NCBI RefSeq assembly: GCF_000821065.1
Contig: NZ_CDGG01000001.1
Coordinates: forward strand, 3,038,001-3,102,000
DNA: 64,000 nucleotides
Direction: 5' to 3'
Source of the DNA: Oceanobacillus oncorhynchi
Lineage (GTDB): Bacteria; Bacillota; Bacilli; Bacillales; Amphibacillaceae
The notes under the pieces are model-generated. The model searched no databases, was not told the origin of the DNA, and was given only the letters and a program-made list of their open reading frames with translations. How positions within the stretch are numbered: position 1 is the stretch's first letter; the number at the start of each line of letters is the position of its first letter. This document shows, piece after piece, positions 26,245-37,000 of the stretch. The position numbers and the translations under genes were made by a program.

Positions 26245-27039
26245 ATGATAAAATGCAATCGTGCTTATTTTTTTACACTTCTTTTATGTTTAACCTGGCT
26301 TTTGATGCCGATCAGCAGCTTTGCTGAAGAAATAAAAGAAGGATTGAATATACCCAGCCATGTATTGGATATCTCAAAAGAAAACACATTTCCGAATTCA
26401 ACAGAAGACCAGGAGATTATTGAACCAAGCAAGTTAACGAAAGAGTTGATCGAAGACGTCGGCATTCCAATCGAAAATCCGGAGCTGATTAAGATTTTGA
26501 ATGAAAGCAGTATCAAACCATCTCCTATAGCAATTGGATATCGCGGTATGGTTTATCTGGGAAGGTGGCCAATCAATTATCAATCTGCGGAATCAAATAT
26601 TAATTGGGAATACCAGCATATCAATAAAAATGAAATGAATAATGTCGGCGGTGAGAAAGCCCAGGAGATGAGCTATTATCAGCAGGAAGAAAAAGAAATA
26701 AATGGCGCCCTGACCAGTAAAATAAGTAATCCAGAACAAATAAAAACGATGATGCTGTTAAAAGCCAGCGAAAATACAAAGCTTCCTCTTTCGTATCAGG
26801 CCGTTATCGGTCATAATACAAAATTAACTAATTCGTATAATATCCCAATGGAAAAGCATGGAATACTGGATGCTTATGCGCCGGCCGTTAATGAGAAAGG
26901 GCAGGTGACATTCGGGGAAGTATATATTGAATTAAAAGGATCCAATAAAACCATTCAAATTAAGAATGTAACTAAGCAAGGAATAGGAGCTTGGATCCCT
27001 GTACAGGATTATTTATCTTTCTCCTTTAAAGTGAAATAA
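26245..27039 (+). CDS. yfkD: YfkD-family secreted protein
   Basis: 264 residues with a signal peptide ending near SSFAEE (residue 26). The mature part is mostly beta with few cysteines. The length and the sequence of the SPIAIGYRGMVYLGRWPINYQS and GAWIPVQDYLSFSFKVK regions fit the YfkD family, whose function is unknown. The ATG at 26245 is set by AAGGAAGG; a longer frame from 26143 lacks a ribosome-binding site. Its position near yfkH and pdaA parallels B. subtilis, where yfkD lies in the same area. Confidence 0.8.
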   Translation: MIKCNRAYFFTLLLCLTWLLMPISSFAEEIKEGLNIPSHVLDISKENTFPNSTEDQEIIEPSKLTKELIEDVGIPIENPELIKILNESSIKPSPIAIGYRGMVYLGRWPINYQSAESNINWEYQHINKNEMNNVGGEKAQEMSYYQQEEKEINGALTSKISNPEQIKTMMLLKASENTKLPLSYQAVIGHNTKLTNSYNIPMEKHGILDAYAPAVNEKGQVTFGEVYIELKGSNKTIQIKNVTKQGIGAWIPVQDYLSFSFKVK

Positions 27040-27167
27040 ACGTCAAAGGATTGTCGAAAAGACAGTCCTTTTTACATATTCAGCAAAAATATATTGCAAT
27101 TTAATTTTTATTGCTTTATTATGGTAAAGTATTAAAGAGAAATGTGATGATTATTGGGGGAAGAAAA

Positions 27168-28475
27168 ATGGAATGGGTTGTTCTTTCAGCAGTCCTATTA
27201 ATGACTGTTTTATGTTTATTAAAGGTTAATGTTATTTTATCTATTTTAATTTCAACAATTGCTGCCGGGTTAATGTCCGGGTTAGGATTTGCAGATTCTG
27301 TTGAATTGCTGGTAGCTGGTATGGGGAACTCTGCAAATACAGCATTAAGCTATATATTGTTAGGAGCTTTTGCAGTGGCTATCAGTTATACAGGGATTAC
27401 AAAAATTTTAGTGAATTTTATTATTCGTGTATTAACAGGGAAGAAAACAATGATGCTCTTTGCATTAGCTGGTGTTGCGTGTTTATCACAAAATGCGGTG
27501 CCGGTTCATATCGCTTTTATTCCTATATTGATTCCTCCCCTGTTAAAAGTATTTGATCAAATGCGGATGGATCGCCGGGCTGTAGCATTGGCTCTGACAT
27601 TTGGTTTGAAAGCACCTTATGTGATGATTCCGGCCGGTTTTGGTTTACTTTTCCAAAGATTGATTTTGGATGGCCTAAACTCCAATGGGGGAGAAATTAC
27701 TTTATATGAAGTAACCTTATCTATGCTTATTCCCGGTTCTGGAATGATTGTTGGACTTTTAATCGGTATTCTATTTACTTATAGAAAAGATAAAGCATCT
27801 AAAGATTCAATGAAGGAAGAAAAAATAAAAACAGAAGATCTGGTCGAAGAAATCACTTTCGGCAAACAGCATGTAATGACGATTATTGCTATTATATCGG
27901 CACTTATCGTTCAAATTATAACGCAAGATTTGATTCTGGGAGCATTGACGGGGATTATTGCTATGTTCGTTCTGGTAGCATTGCCATTTAAAAAACTGGA
28001 TTCTGTGATGGCAGGAGGAATCTCCATGATGGGGATGATTTCTTTTATCATTTTTGCAGCTGCCGGTTTTGCAAATGTTTTACAGGAAACAGGAGCTGTA
28101 TCGGAATTAGTGGAGGTATCTGTTTCTGCATTAGGAAATAATAAGCCGTTAATTGCATTTGTTCTGTTACTGCTGGGTCTGGTTATTACGATTGGTATCG
28201 GGACATCATTCGGAACAATCCCGATTGTTGCTGCTCTATTTGTTCCTATCTGTTTGGCAACTGGCTTTTCGCCTTTAGCAACAGCAGCTTTAGTCGGTAC
28301 AGCCGGAGCATTGGGAGATGCCGGTTCGCCAGCTTCAGACAGTACGCTTGGACCAACTTCCGGACTCAATGCGGACGGAAAACATGACCATATTTGGGAT
28401 ACATGCGTGCCAACCTTCATCCATTATAATATTCCCTTATTTATTTTCGGATGGATTGCTGCAATGGTTCTTTAA
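27168..28475 (+). CDS. Na+/H+ antiporter-family (YuiF-like) membrane protein
   Basis: 435 residues, about 11 hydrophobic helices, of the antiporter group of COG2056 (YuiF/NhaC-like). Typical stretches are GMGNSANTALSYILLGAFAVAIS, SQNAVPVHIAFIPILIPPLL and ALVGTAGALGDAGSPASDSTLGPTSGLNADG near the C-terminus, the family signature. It probably exchanges Na+ or amino acids for protons. The ATG at 27168 follows TTGGGGGAAG; an upstream in-frame ATG (27111) has no ribosome-binding site and would add a non-homologous extension. Confidence 0.85.
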   Translation: MEWVVLSAVLLMTVLCLLKVNVILSILISTIAAGLMSGLGFADSVELLVAGMGNSANTALSYILLGAFAVAISYTGITKILVNFIIRVLTGKKTMMLFALAGVACLSQNAVPVHIAFIPILIPPLLKVFDQMRMDRRAVALALTFGLKAPYVMIPAGFGLLFQRLILDGLNSNGGEITLYEVTLSMLIPGSGMIVGLLIGILFTYRKDKASKDSMKEEKIKTEDLVEEITFGKQHVMTIIAIISALIVQIITQDLILGALTGIIAMFVLVALPFKKLDSVMAGGISMMGMISFIIFAAAGFANVLQETGAVSELVEVSVSALGNNKPLIAFVLLLLGLVITIGIGTSFGTIPIVAALFVPICLATGFSPLATAALVGTAGALGDAGSPASDSTLGPTSGLNADGKHDHIWDTCVPTFIHYNIPLFIFGWIAAMVL

Positions 28476-28535
28476 AAAGTGAATAAAATGAAGTTATAAA
28501 GGAAAAGGTAAGAGAAAAAAGTAGGTGAACTTGAA

Positions 28536-29318
28536 ATGAAAAGAACAATCACTTTGCTGCTTTCACTTGCCTTTTTCTTATGCGTATTTCCAATGAATAC
28601 CGGCTACGCATACGGATGGGGATATCAAAAGAACTCCAATCATACACCGCCTCAAATTGGCTCTTATCAGGAGGTATTGGATAAATACAATGCTTTTTAT
28701 GTGGACGATTCCGGTGATAAAAACCTTTATCTGACATTTGATAATGGCTATGAGCAAGGGTTTACGCCGGAAATATTAGATGTATTAAAGCAGGAAGAGG
28801 TTCCTGCCGCTTTTTTTGTGACAGGGCATTATGTAGAGAGTGAGCCTGAACTGGTCAAAAGGATGGTCGATGAAGGACATATTATTGGCAACCATTCCTA
28901 TCACCATCCGGACTTTACCGTGATGGATAAGGAAGCCATTAACAAAGAACTGCAGGATTTAGAGCAGGCCGTTGCAGAGGTCAGTGGTCAGGATGAATTA
29001 ATTTATGTCAGGCCGCCCCGGGGAACCTTTAGTACAGATACATTAAAATGGTCAACAGAGCTAGGGCTTGTCCATGTATTTTGGTCATTAGCCTTTAAAG
29101 ATTGGGAAACCAACTCACAAAAAGGTGCAGATTATGCTTACGATGAAATTATGAAGCAGATACATCCAGGAGCCATTATCTTACTTCACGCAGTTTCCAG
29201 TGATAATGCAACCGCTTTGGAAAAAGTCATTCAGGAGTTAAAGAAAGAAGGGTACCAATTTAAAAGTTTAGACGATTTATGGCTAAGCAAGCAATTGCCA
29301 AAACAGTTTCCTTATTAA
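28536..29318 (+). CDS. pdaA: Peptidoglycan N-acetylmuramic acid deacetylase PdaA
   Basis: A 260-residue exported NodB-type polysaccharide deacetylase. A signal peptide (residues 1-26) is followed by the motifs LTFDNGYE (catalytic Asp, with Asn replacing the usual second Asp as in PdaA), HSYHHP (metal His pair), RPPRG and LLHAVS (catalytic His). The FDNGYE form and length identify PdaA, which makes muramic-delta-lactam in the spore cortex so that germination lytic enzymes can recognise it. This supports an endospore-forming host. Confidence 0.93.
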   Translation: MKRTITLLLSLAFFLCVFPMNTGYAYGWGYQKNSNHTPPQIGSYQEVLDKYNAFYVDDSGDKNLYLTFDNGYEQGFTPEILDVLKQEEVPAAFFVTGHYVESEPELVKRMVDEGHIIGNHSYHHPDFTVMDKEAINKELQDLEQAVAEVSGQDELIYVRPPRGTFSTDTLKWSTELGLVHVFWSLAFKDWETNSQKGADYAYDEIMKQIHPGAIILLHAVSSDNATALEKVIQELKKEGYQFKSLDDLWLSKQLPKQFPY

Positions 29319-29322
29319 GTTG

Positions 29323-29407
29323 AACTGTCCTTATATAGAAGAAACGGATGAAAGTCAGAAGAAACAATTCTGATAAACCGTTACGCTTCTAAAAGGACAG
29401 TTTTTTT
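29323..29407 (+). terminator. Compound intrinsic terminator of pdaA
   Basis: The outer stem AACTGTCCTT / AAGGACAGTT encloses an inner AACGG...CCGTT and GTCAGAA/TTCTGAT stem-loop. It is followed by T7. Confidence 0.85.
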
Positions 29408-29608
29408 GATATACTTCAAAAACAAATCATCCTTATGGAAAAGAAAAGTCTTCTTTTTATAAGAAATTTGTGTGTGTTGACCTCTTTGGCCAAAAATCAG
29501 ACGAATATATAAGCTGTTAAATCTCTTGCGGGCTAAGGGGTTAGCCTATATGTAAACTAGCATAAAAGATAAAGGTCAAAAAAAAGTAAAAAAATTTGAC
29601 TAAAACAC

Positions 29609-29662
29609 TTGAAAGTCAAAGAAGGTCAGAGTATAATGTAAATATAGTCAAAGATAGTCAAA
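29609..29662 (+). promoter_or_regulatory. clpE promoter overlapped by CtsR operators
   Basis: A near-perfect sigma-A promoter: TTGAAA (29609-29614), 17-bp spacer, TATAAT (29632-29637). CtsR boxes (RGTCAAA-NAN-RGTCAAA) lie at 29614-29630 (AGTCAAA GAA GGTCAGA), inside the spacer, and at 29646-29662 (AGTCAAA GAT AGTCAAA), just downstream of the start. A further GGTCAAA half-site lies at 29574. Repression by CtsR and release on heat or misfolding stress follow from the known regulon. Confidence 0.88.
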
Positions 29663-29716
29663 GTCAAAATAACGAATAAATAGGCTATCTGACTAAGTTA
29701 TAAGGAGGAATGAGAA

Positions 29717-31861
29717 ATGAAATGTCAAAACTGTGGACAAAATGAGGCAACGATTAATGCACAAATGCAAATGAATGGACAGCGTATGGAAGTGCATCTT
29801 TGCCATGAATGTTTACAAGAAATACAAGGAAATATGATGAACAGCGACTTTTTCTCTAATTCTCCATTTGGCAATATGGATCAATCATTTGCCAACAACT
29901 TTTTCCAAGGAAATCAGCAAAGTGGTGCAAACGCACGCACGAGAACACAACAAAAATCAAACAATGGAAATGGCTTGATTGATCAGTTAGCAAAAAATAT
30001 TACTGATCAAGCACGAGCAGGAAAGATTGATCCTGTCATTGGCAGAGATAAAGAAATTAAACGAGTTATCGAAACATTAAATAGAAGAAATAAAAACAAT
30101 CCGGTATTAATCGGTGAACCAGGTGTTGGTAAAACAGCGATAGCAGAGGGACTGGCTGTAAATATTGTAGAAGGAAATGTTCCTGCTAAATTAATGAACA
30201 AGGAAATCTACTTGCTGGATGTCGCTTCTTTAGTCGCAAACACTGGTATCCGCGGTCAATTTGAAGAGCGGATGAATAAATTGATTGCTGAGCTGCAAGA
30301 GCGTAACGACGTGATTGTATTTATCGATGAAATCCATTTGCTTGTTGGAGCAGGTACTGCAGAAAGCTCACAAATGGATGCAGGCAATATCTTGAAGCCA
30401 GCTCTTGCACGCGGTGACCTGCAAGTAATTGGCGCAACAACATTGAAAGAATATCGCCAGATTGAAAAGGATGCGGCGCTGGAAAGACGTCTGCAGCCGA
30501 TTATCGTAAAAGAACCATCCTTAGAGGATGCAGTGAAAATATTAAAAGGTATCAAGGACCGTTATGAAAAATTCCATGAAGTCCGCTATTCTGATGAAGT
30601 CGTTGAAGCATTTGTCGGTTTATCCAACCGGTATATCCAAGACCGCTTCCTGCCGGATAAAGCAATTGACTTAATGGATGAGGTCGGTTCCAGATTAAAT
30701 CTTGCTAATGCTCAGAAAGATTCTGATTCCTTGCAAGAGCGCTTAGATGAAGTAGTGAAACAAAAACAGGAAGCAGCCGAAAAAGAAGAATATGAGCGTG
30801 CTGCAAATCTCCGTTATCAAGAAATCCAATTACAAAAACAATTGGAAAAAGTTGAAGACGGCGAGAAAACACTGGATGTAGACGTTTCTGATATTCAATT
30901 AATTGTAGAAGAAAAAACAGGTATACCTGTAACGAAAATGCAAAAAGATGAAAAAGAAAAAATGAAAAACTTAGCTGACGATCTTCGTTCCAAAGTTATC
31001 GGACAGGAAGAAGCAGTAGAGAAAGTTGCGAAATCCATCCGCCGCAGCCGTGCCGGATTAAAAGCAAAAGAGCGTCCAATCGGTTCCTTCCTATTTGTCG
31101 GTCCTACCGGTGTTGGTAAGACAGAGTTGACGAAGGTACTGGCTGAGCAAATGTTTGGTACGAGAGATGCGCTGGTTCGTCTGGATATGAGTGAGTATAT
31201 GGAAAAACACGCGGTGTCTAAAATTATCGGTTCACCGCCAGGATATGTCGGTCATGAAGAAGCTGGACAGCTGACCGAACGCATCCGCAGAAACCCATAT
31301 TCTATTCTGTTGCTGGACGAAATTGAAAAAGCACATCCAGATGTGCAAAATACGTTCCTGCAAATCATGGAGGACGGTCATTTAACCGATTCTCACGGCA
31401 GAAGAGTAAGCTTTAAGGATACGGTTATCATTATGACAAGTAATGCTGGAACTGGTGAGAAAAAAGTAAGTGTCGGGTTTAATGCGAAAACACATGAATC
31501 TGTTGCGACAATGGAAAACTTAAGCACCTATTTCAAACCTGAATTCTTGAACCGTTTCGATGCGATTGTAAACTTCAATGAATTAAAAGAAAAAGATTTA
31601 CTGCAAATTGTAGACCTTATGCTGCATGATTTAGAAGCAACCATGAAGGAAAATCAAATTACCATCACTATCTCTGATGCAGCAAAAGAACGTCTTGTTC
31701 AATTAGGATATGATACACGCTTTGGCGCACGACCATTACGTCGTGTTATCCAGGATAAAGTAGAGGATCAATTAACAGATTTGATCCTTGAAGGAGAAGA
31801 TGTAACAGACATTCATGTGGATGTTGAAGACGAAGAAATTGTTGTTTCCAATGCATCTTAA
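29717..31861 (+). CDS. clpE: ATP-dependent protease ATPase subunit ClpE
   Basis: A 714-residue Hsp100 ATPase. The N-terminal zinc finger (CQNCG...LCHEC, residues 3-32) is diagnostic of ClpE. AAA domain 1 has GEPGVGKTA and VFIDEIHLL, a UVR-type coiled segment lies at about 420 ([20 protein letters not shown]), and AAA domain 2 has GPTGVGKTE and [10 protein letters not shown]. It unfolds misfolded proteins for ClpP and helps CtsR derepression and regrowth after heat stress. Regulated by the CtsR boxes upstream; AAGGAGG precedes the ATG by 8 bp. Confidence 0.96.
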   Translation: MKCQNCGQNEATINAQMQMNGQRMEVHLCHECLQEIQGNMMNSDFFSNSPFGNMDQSFANNFFQGNQQSGANARTRTQQKSNNGNGLIDQLAKNITDQARAGKIDPVIGRDKEIKRVIETLNRRNKNNPVLIGEPGVGKTAIAEGLAVNIVEGNVPAKLMNKEIYLLDVASLVANTGIRGQFEERMNKLIAELQERNDVIVFIDEIHLLVGAGTAESSQMDAGNILKPALARGDLQVIGATTLKEYRQIEKDAALERRLQPIIVKEPSLEDAVKILKGIKDRYEKFHEVRYSDEVVEAFVGLSNRYIQDRFLPDKAIDLMDEVGSRLNLANAQKDSDSLQERLDEVVKQKQEAAEKEEYERAANLRYQEIQLQKQLEKVEDGEKTLDVDVSDIQLIVEEKTGIPVTKMQKDEKEKMKNLADDLRSKVIGQEEAVEKVAKSIRRSRAGLKAKERPIGSFLFVGPTGVGKTELTKVLAEQMFGTRDALVRLDMSEYMEKHAVSKIIGSPPGYVGHEEAGQLTERIRRNPYSILLLDEIEKAHPDVQNTFLQIMEDGHLTDSHGRRVSFKDTVIIMTSNAGTGEKKVSVGFNAKTHESVATMENLSTYFKPEFLNRFDAIVNFNELKEKDLLQIVDLMLHDLEATMKENQITITISDAAKERLVQLGYDTRFGARPLRRVIQDKVEDQLTDLILEGEDVTDIHVDVEDEEIVVSNAS

Positions 31862-31910
31862 TATAAGGTGAAATGGTATTAGGCATATCAAATAAAATAA
31901 AGCATAAAAT

Positions 31911-31950
31911 AGATCAGCTGACTCATTGATTGCGTTAGCTGGTCTTTTTT
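31911..31950 (+). terminator. Intrinsic terminator of clpE
   Basis: AGATCAGCT / AGCTGGTCT with a 17-nt loop and T7. Confidence 0.85.
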
Positions 31951-32079
31951 TATGTATAACTCACTTTCCCACCTAAGAATACATATATATCTTGCTATTT
32001 CAGAGTGAACATGTTCTCCAGTAGCATGCTTGCTTTTGGCTACATATCCGGCCATTTTGGAATTGTTGATTGTGCATAG

Positions 32080-32215
32080 CTCCGCTCCGACCAACCACTC
32101 CGCTTTCCATAGGGACGGCTTCAACTAACTTGAAAAGAAGATCGCTTTTCAAGTGGATCTTCAGCTCGCCCTGTTCCCATAGGAGTCTCCGTGGTTGGCC
32201 TCCGCTTAGTTAGGA
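32080..32215 (+). repeat. Palindromic intergenic repeat, family 2, copy E
   Basis: Outer stem CCAACCAC (32091-32098) / GTGGTTGG (32191-32198). Inner stem ACTTGAAAAG (32128-32137) / CTTTTCAAGT (32145-32154) with loop AAGATCG. Conserved segments CGCTTTCC, CTTCAACTAACTT and GTGGATCTTCAG are shared with copy F read on the opposite strand. Confidence 0.85.
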
Positions 32216-32489
32216 TTCTACAGCGAATATAAGAAATAACATCCTGTTGATTTGGATGAAATAGTATCTCTATCACTTGATGACACGATCATTACGTTAT
32301 TTCAAATGGTTGGTTTAGCAGTTCGAATGATGACAGCATGAATAATTAACATCAAGAATAGCTTTCATGCACAAAAAGTAATCATTGCTGAACATTTTAC
32401 CATGCACCATAAAAAATCTCTTCCATCTGAACTGTCTGAACTATCTGAACAATCTTTTGTTTGTTCAGATATTTCACGTATAGAACACC

Positions 32490-32632
32490 TTACTGGCGGA
32501 GGCGGACCGTTTTGACTCCTGAGGGATCAGCACCATCTGAAGATCCACTTTTGCCAAGCGATCTTCTTGGCAAAAGTTAGCTGAAGAGCGTGCCCCTAGG
32601 AAAGCAAAACGGTCCGCCGCAGCGGTATTTTA
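32490..32632 (-). repeat. Palindromic intergenic repeat, family 2, copy F (inverted)
   Basis: Outer stem GGCGGACCGTTTTG (32501-32514) / CAAAACGGTCCGCC (32605-32618). Inner stem ACTTTTGCCAAG (32547-32558) / CTTGGCAAAAGT (32566-32577). Read on the minus strand, its loop AAGATCG and flanks match copy E, but both stems differ in sequence while staying fully paired. Confidence 0.85.
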
Positions 32633-33004
32633 CACTACACCTCTTATTACTTTATTAAGGGAGTTGCCAAAGAAAAAATCAACTCCTATTTCTACGGAAA
32701 GGAAGTTAACTTTTTAAGATGCGAAAGTTGAGTGTATAATATTTCGAGAAAAATTAACCTCCTGCTTTAAAGCTGACGATCCCGCTGTATAAAAGAATTA
32801 AAATGTGTGAGAAAGTAAGGTTTTTTTGTGCAATATATGGTATAAAAAGAATAAGGACCAGTTTTTGAAAATCAAAGCAATAGAATCGTTTATCACCAGA
32901 TAGCATCTGTATAAAAAGCAAAAAGATGTTTTCAAACTCGCTTTAACCGCAATGGAAGTTTTTCTAATATTATGTATACGATAAAAACGGATGGAGATGA
33001 AAGC

Positions 33005-33991
33005 GTGAAGATTTGTATCATTGATGATGAACCATTGGCGTTGCAGTATTTGGATTTTCTCTTAAATAAAATAGCAGGAGTACAGGTTACCGGTAAATTT
33101 AACAATGCGACAGAGTTAATAAATCATGTTCAAACGGAGGATGTAGATGCCGTATTGATGGATATTCATATGCCTGATATACTAGGAATCGATTTAGCTG
33201 AACAGCTGTTAAATATCAAGCCCGTTCTAAATATTGCTTTTGTCACAGCCTATAATGAGTATGCAGTCAGAGCATTTGAACTGAATGCGTTAGATTATAT
33301 TTTGAAGCCGGTACAGTTAGAAAGGCTGCAATTGACCATTGAACGCATCAAAGAGAAGGATGAAATATTACATAAAACCCCGCTAAAGGCAGCGTATCAT
33401 ATCAAAAACCTGGGTGCAGTTCGATTTTATAAGGAAGAGAGCCCGATAGAAGTAAAGTGGAGAACGTCGAAAGCAAAGGAGCTATTTTTTTATTTTCTTC
33501 AAAACCATAGAAATACCATTCGAAAGGAAGAATTGATAGATTTCATGTGGACGCACCTCTCCTGGGAAAAGGCCAATTCACAATTGTATTCCACCGTGTA
33601 TCAAATAAGAAAGGTAATTCAGCAAATGGGATTCCCGATTAAGATAGTCAGTCAGGAGGAATCTTATGAAATAACTTTAGGAGAAGAAGTGGTTATTCAA
33701 TCTATTGGCTGGAAACAAGCAGCATGGAGAGCCTTGCAGGAGAATGATATATCAGTTAAAGCACATATGAAATTATTAGAAACATATCAAGGGGATTATC
33801 TGCAAGGGATAGAATCGGATTGGATTTTGGAAGAAAGAAAGGAGATAAGGAACATTTGGCTGCAGATCGTAGATAATCTGATAAAGGATACTCTTCAAAA
33901 TAAGTCTCCTTCATCTCGTAATATTTCTCAAATAAGTGCACTGGTAAGCTTTGACGAAGAAGCTCGAATATTAGTAAATGAAAAACTATAG
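33005..33991 (+). CDS. Response regulator with SARP-type output (module 1)
   Basis: 328 residues. An N-terminal CheY-like receiver (about 1-120) has acidic IDDEP, phospho-acceptor Asp53 in AVLMDIHMP, FVTAYNEYA and the K of LDYILKPV. A winged helix of the OmpR/SARP type follows (WRTSKAKELFFYFLQNHRNTIRKEELIDFMW, then LYSTVYQIRKVI). It ends with a bacterial transcriptional-activation (BTAD-like) helical domain. This REC-SARP layout is known from Bacillales as COG3947. The GTG at 33005 aligns with the start of the paralogue at 37500. The frame overlaps nothing, and the kinase gene follows 33 bp later. Confidence 0.88.
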   Translation: MKICIIDDEPLALQYLDFLLNKIAGVQVTGKFNNATELINHVQTEDVDAVLMDIHMPDILGIDLAEQLLNIKPVLNIAFVTAYNEYAVRAFELNALDYILKPVQLERLQLTIERIKEKDEILHKTPLKAAYHIKNLGAVRFYKEESPIEVKWRTSKAKELFFYFLQNHRNTIRKEELIDFMWTHLSWEKANSQLYSTVYQIRKVIQQMGFPIKIVSQEESYEITLGEEVVIQSIGWKQAAWRALQENDISVKAHMKLLETYQGDYLQGIESDWILEERKEIRNIWLQIVDNLIKDTLQNKSPSSRNISQISALVSFDEEARILVNEKL

Positions 33992-34024
33992 CATTAGAAA
34001 ATGGAACTGGAAGAGTGGAGAAGA

Positions 34025-37000
34025 ATGAAAAAAAATGCGATTCAGCTGACAGTTATTTTGCTTGTTTTTATGCTTTGTTTATCTGCTTTCCGTTTGATTT
34101 GGACGGGGCTTTTTCAAGAGGAGGTACAGCCCGATATTCAAAATGGGATGCTTGATATCCAAACTTGGGATCCGGGAGAGGAAGAAACACTGGTTTTAGA
34201 TGGAGAGTGGGAGTTTTACCCTTCCCGCTTTATTATGGAGGAGAGCTCGGTGCAGGGGGAATCAGATATTATAGAAGTCCCCAGAGGATGGAATGATATA
34301 CTAGGTTCTTCCTATGGATATGGCAGCTACCGACTGCAAATAAAAGTGGATCGTGATGCAGAACAAAATTATGGATTATACATACCAAGTATTCGCAGTT
34401 CATCGGAGATCTATGTTAACGGAAGGAAACTGGCATCATCGGGGGAGATAGCTGCAGAAGAAGAACAATATACTGCAAAAAATTTACCGCAGAGAGTCGT
34501 TTTTACAGCAGATGAAGAAGGAATTATCGATATCGTTATTCAAGCAGCCAACTATAAAGATATCAGAAGCAGCGGTATTATTCGTTCTGTGAGATTTGGG
34601 ACAGAGCAGGCTATCTCAAGCGGAACGCAGCTGTCCAGTTATTTTCAAATCAGCATCATTGTTATCTTTTTAATTCATGCAATATATACCTTCATTTTAT
34701 ATCTGATAGGAAATCGAGATAAGTATCTATTGTATTTTTCAATGTTGATGTTCTGCATGATTATGACATCTCTTTTAAGTAATGGAGAAAAACTGATTCA
34801 CCAGTTTTTCAATATACCTTATGATTTCGATTTTCGCATAGCGAATACCTTGCTTCTGCTGGGGTGTTATGCTTTGCTGCAATGTACCAATCATCTGGAG
34901 CTGCCATATTGGAAAAGGATATTTCCTTTTTATAAATGGAGTATATTTACCATGATGGGAATAACCTTATTTTTGTCCATACCGCAGATTCTATTTTTAT
35001 TTCCTGTTTATTATCTATTTGCTTTTATAGTTATTATCGTTACATTTTGCTCTATAGTCCGGCTGTATAGACAGAATCCTGCAACGAATATGTTCCTTGT
35101 ACTTAGTTTTTTTGCTGTCGTTCATCATTATATATGGGATTTAACATGGAGGGAACAAAGTGTTTATTTAACGTTTTATCCATTTGATCTGATTGTTGCG
35201 GTCGTATGCTATATCATTGTCTGGTTTAAAGGGTATTTTCAAATGCATGAAGAAACAAAAGAATTGGCGTCCAGCTTACAGCGGATGAATCAAGAAAAAG
35301 ATCAATTTCTGGCGAATACTTCTCATGAGTTCCGCAATCCTTTAAATAGTATCATGCTGCTTTCTAAGGCTGTCATGGATAGGGAAGAAGCAGTATTGTC
35401 AACGCGGAGTGTAAGTGAACTTCATACGGTATTGAACGTCGGAAAGCGAATGAACCTTTTATTAACAGATTTGCTGGAAGCGAGGAATTTAAATCGTACG
35501 AAACCGCGGTTGAACAAGCAGGCAGTTGCCCTGGAGCCTATTGCAACCGGCGTCCTGGACTTATTACAGCTTTCATCAGATATGAAGCAGCTGCAAATGG
35601 TCAATAAGATACCTAAGGAATTTCCAGTAGTTTATGCGGACGAAAATCGCGTAACGCAGATTTTATTTAATTTAGCAGGAAACGCTGTTAAATATACGAG
35701 TCAGGGAGAAGTCATTATATCCGCAGCAAAAAAAGAAAAGTATGCGGAAATCCATGTGACGGATACAGGTATTGGAATCAATGAAGAAATGCGAAAACGG
35801 TTGTTTCTTCCTTATGAACAGGATAATGCAACAAGTGGAATGCAGGAGGGCGGATTCGGGCTGGGATTAAGTATTACGAAACAGCTGGTTGAGCTTCATG
35901 GAGGAAGTATTTGGGTCTCCTCGAAAGAAGGGGAGGGAACAACTTTTACGTTTACTTTAGAATTAGCCTCTCCGCAATCAGCTGTACAGCTATCTAATCA
36001 GACGAAACAAACGGATGTCAAGTATCCGGAAAAGGCAGATGCTGAATTAACACGATTACATGACGGTCAGACTCCGGCAGTTTTACTGGTTGATGATAAC
36101 CCGGCGAGTTTATTAGCATTAAACTCCATTTTATCAGAAGATGCATACGATACGATGACGGTGACCAGTGCGAAGCAAGCGCTCGAAGAACTGAAGAAGC
36201 GGGACTGGGACCTAGTCATTTCCGATATTATGATGCCGGAAATATCAGGCTATAAATTTACCGGCATGATTAGAGAACGTTATACCCTGACAGAACTCCC
36301 TGTCCTGCTGCTGACCGGAGGAAATACTGATATTCAGGCGGCCTTCTTGGCCGGAGCAAATGATTATATTACCAAACCTGTGGAGCCAGTCGAGCTGAAA
36401 GCCCGGATGGACTCTTTAATCACAATGAAGCGTGTTGCTGAGCAGCAATTACAATTAGAAACCGCATGGCTGCAGGCTCAGATACAGCCGCATTTCTTGT
36501 TTAATACACTGAATTCGATTATGGCCTTGAGTGAGTGGGATGTAGAGGCAATGCGCAAGCTTCTCGATGAACTCAGCAATTTCTTGAGAAGTAAATTTCG
36601 GTTTCAGCAAATGAAGGATCTGATACCTTTAGAAGAAGAATTAAACATTGTTCGTTCTTATCTATTTATTGAGCAAGTCCGTTTTGGAGAAGCTTTGCAG
36701 GTAAAATGGAAGCTGGATGAACAGGAGGGATTCAATGTACCTTTTCTATCCATCCAGCCATTAGTGGAGAATGCGGTTCAGCACGGAATTAGAAACAGAC
36801 AGGGAAAAGGAACGGTGACCATAAGCTTTCAAAAAGATCCTGCCCGCTCCAAAGCAGTGATTACCGTAACAGATGACGGGGCAGGAATAGATGAAGCAGA
36901 CATTCCTAACATTTTAAAAGGAGAATCGGATAGCGAATCAGGAGTAGGTGTATTAAACGTAGAAAAAAGATTGCATCAGCATTACGGGAAAGGATTAACC

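Larger units (their letters stand above)
31951..33004. other. 1-kb gene-poor region with two palindromic repeats
   Basis: No credible gene on either strand. The region holds repeat copies E (32080-32215) and F (32490-32632) in opposite orientation. Between them is a hairpin ATCTGAACAA...TTGTTCAGAT (about 32438-32474), preceded by CTGAACTGT/CTGAACTAT direct repeats. An inverted repeat GGAGTTG/CAACTCC lies at about 32665-32694. The sequence between E and F may be the relic of an older element; I could not read a protein from it. Confidence 0.5.

Noticed and set aside
31888..32124. 78-codon minus-strand frame next to repeat E
   Set aside because: It runs through the clpE terminator and the repeat; no ribosome-binding site. 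At most a relic.
32430..32475. CRISPR-like repeats (CTGAACTGT / CTGAACTAT / CTGAACAAT)
   Set aside because: Units are 9-10 bp without spacers; just a short direct repeat next to a hairpin.
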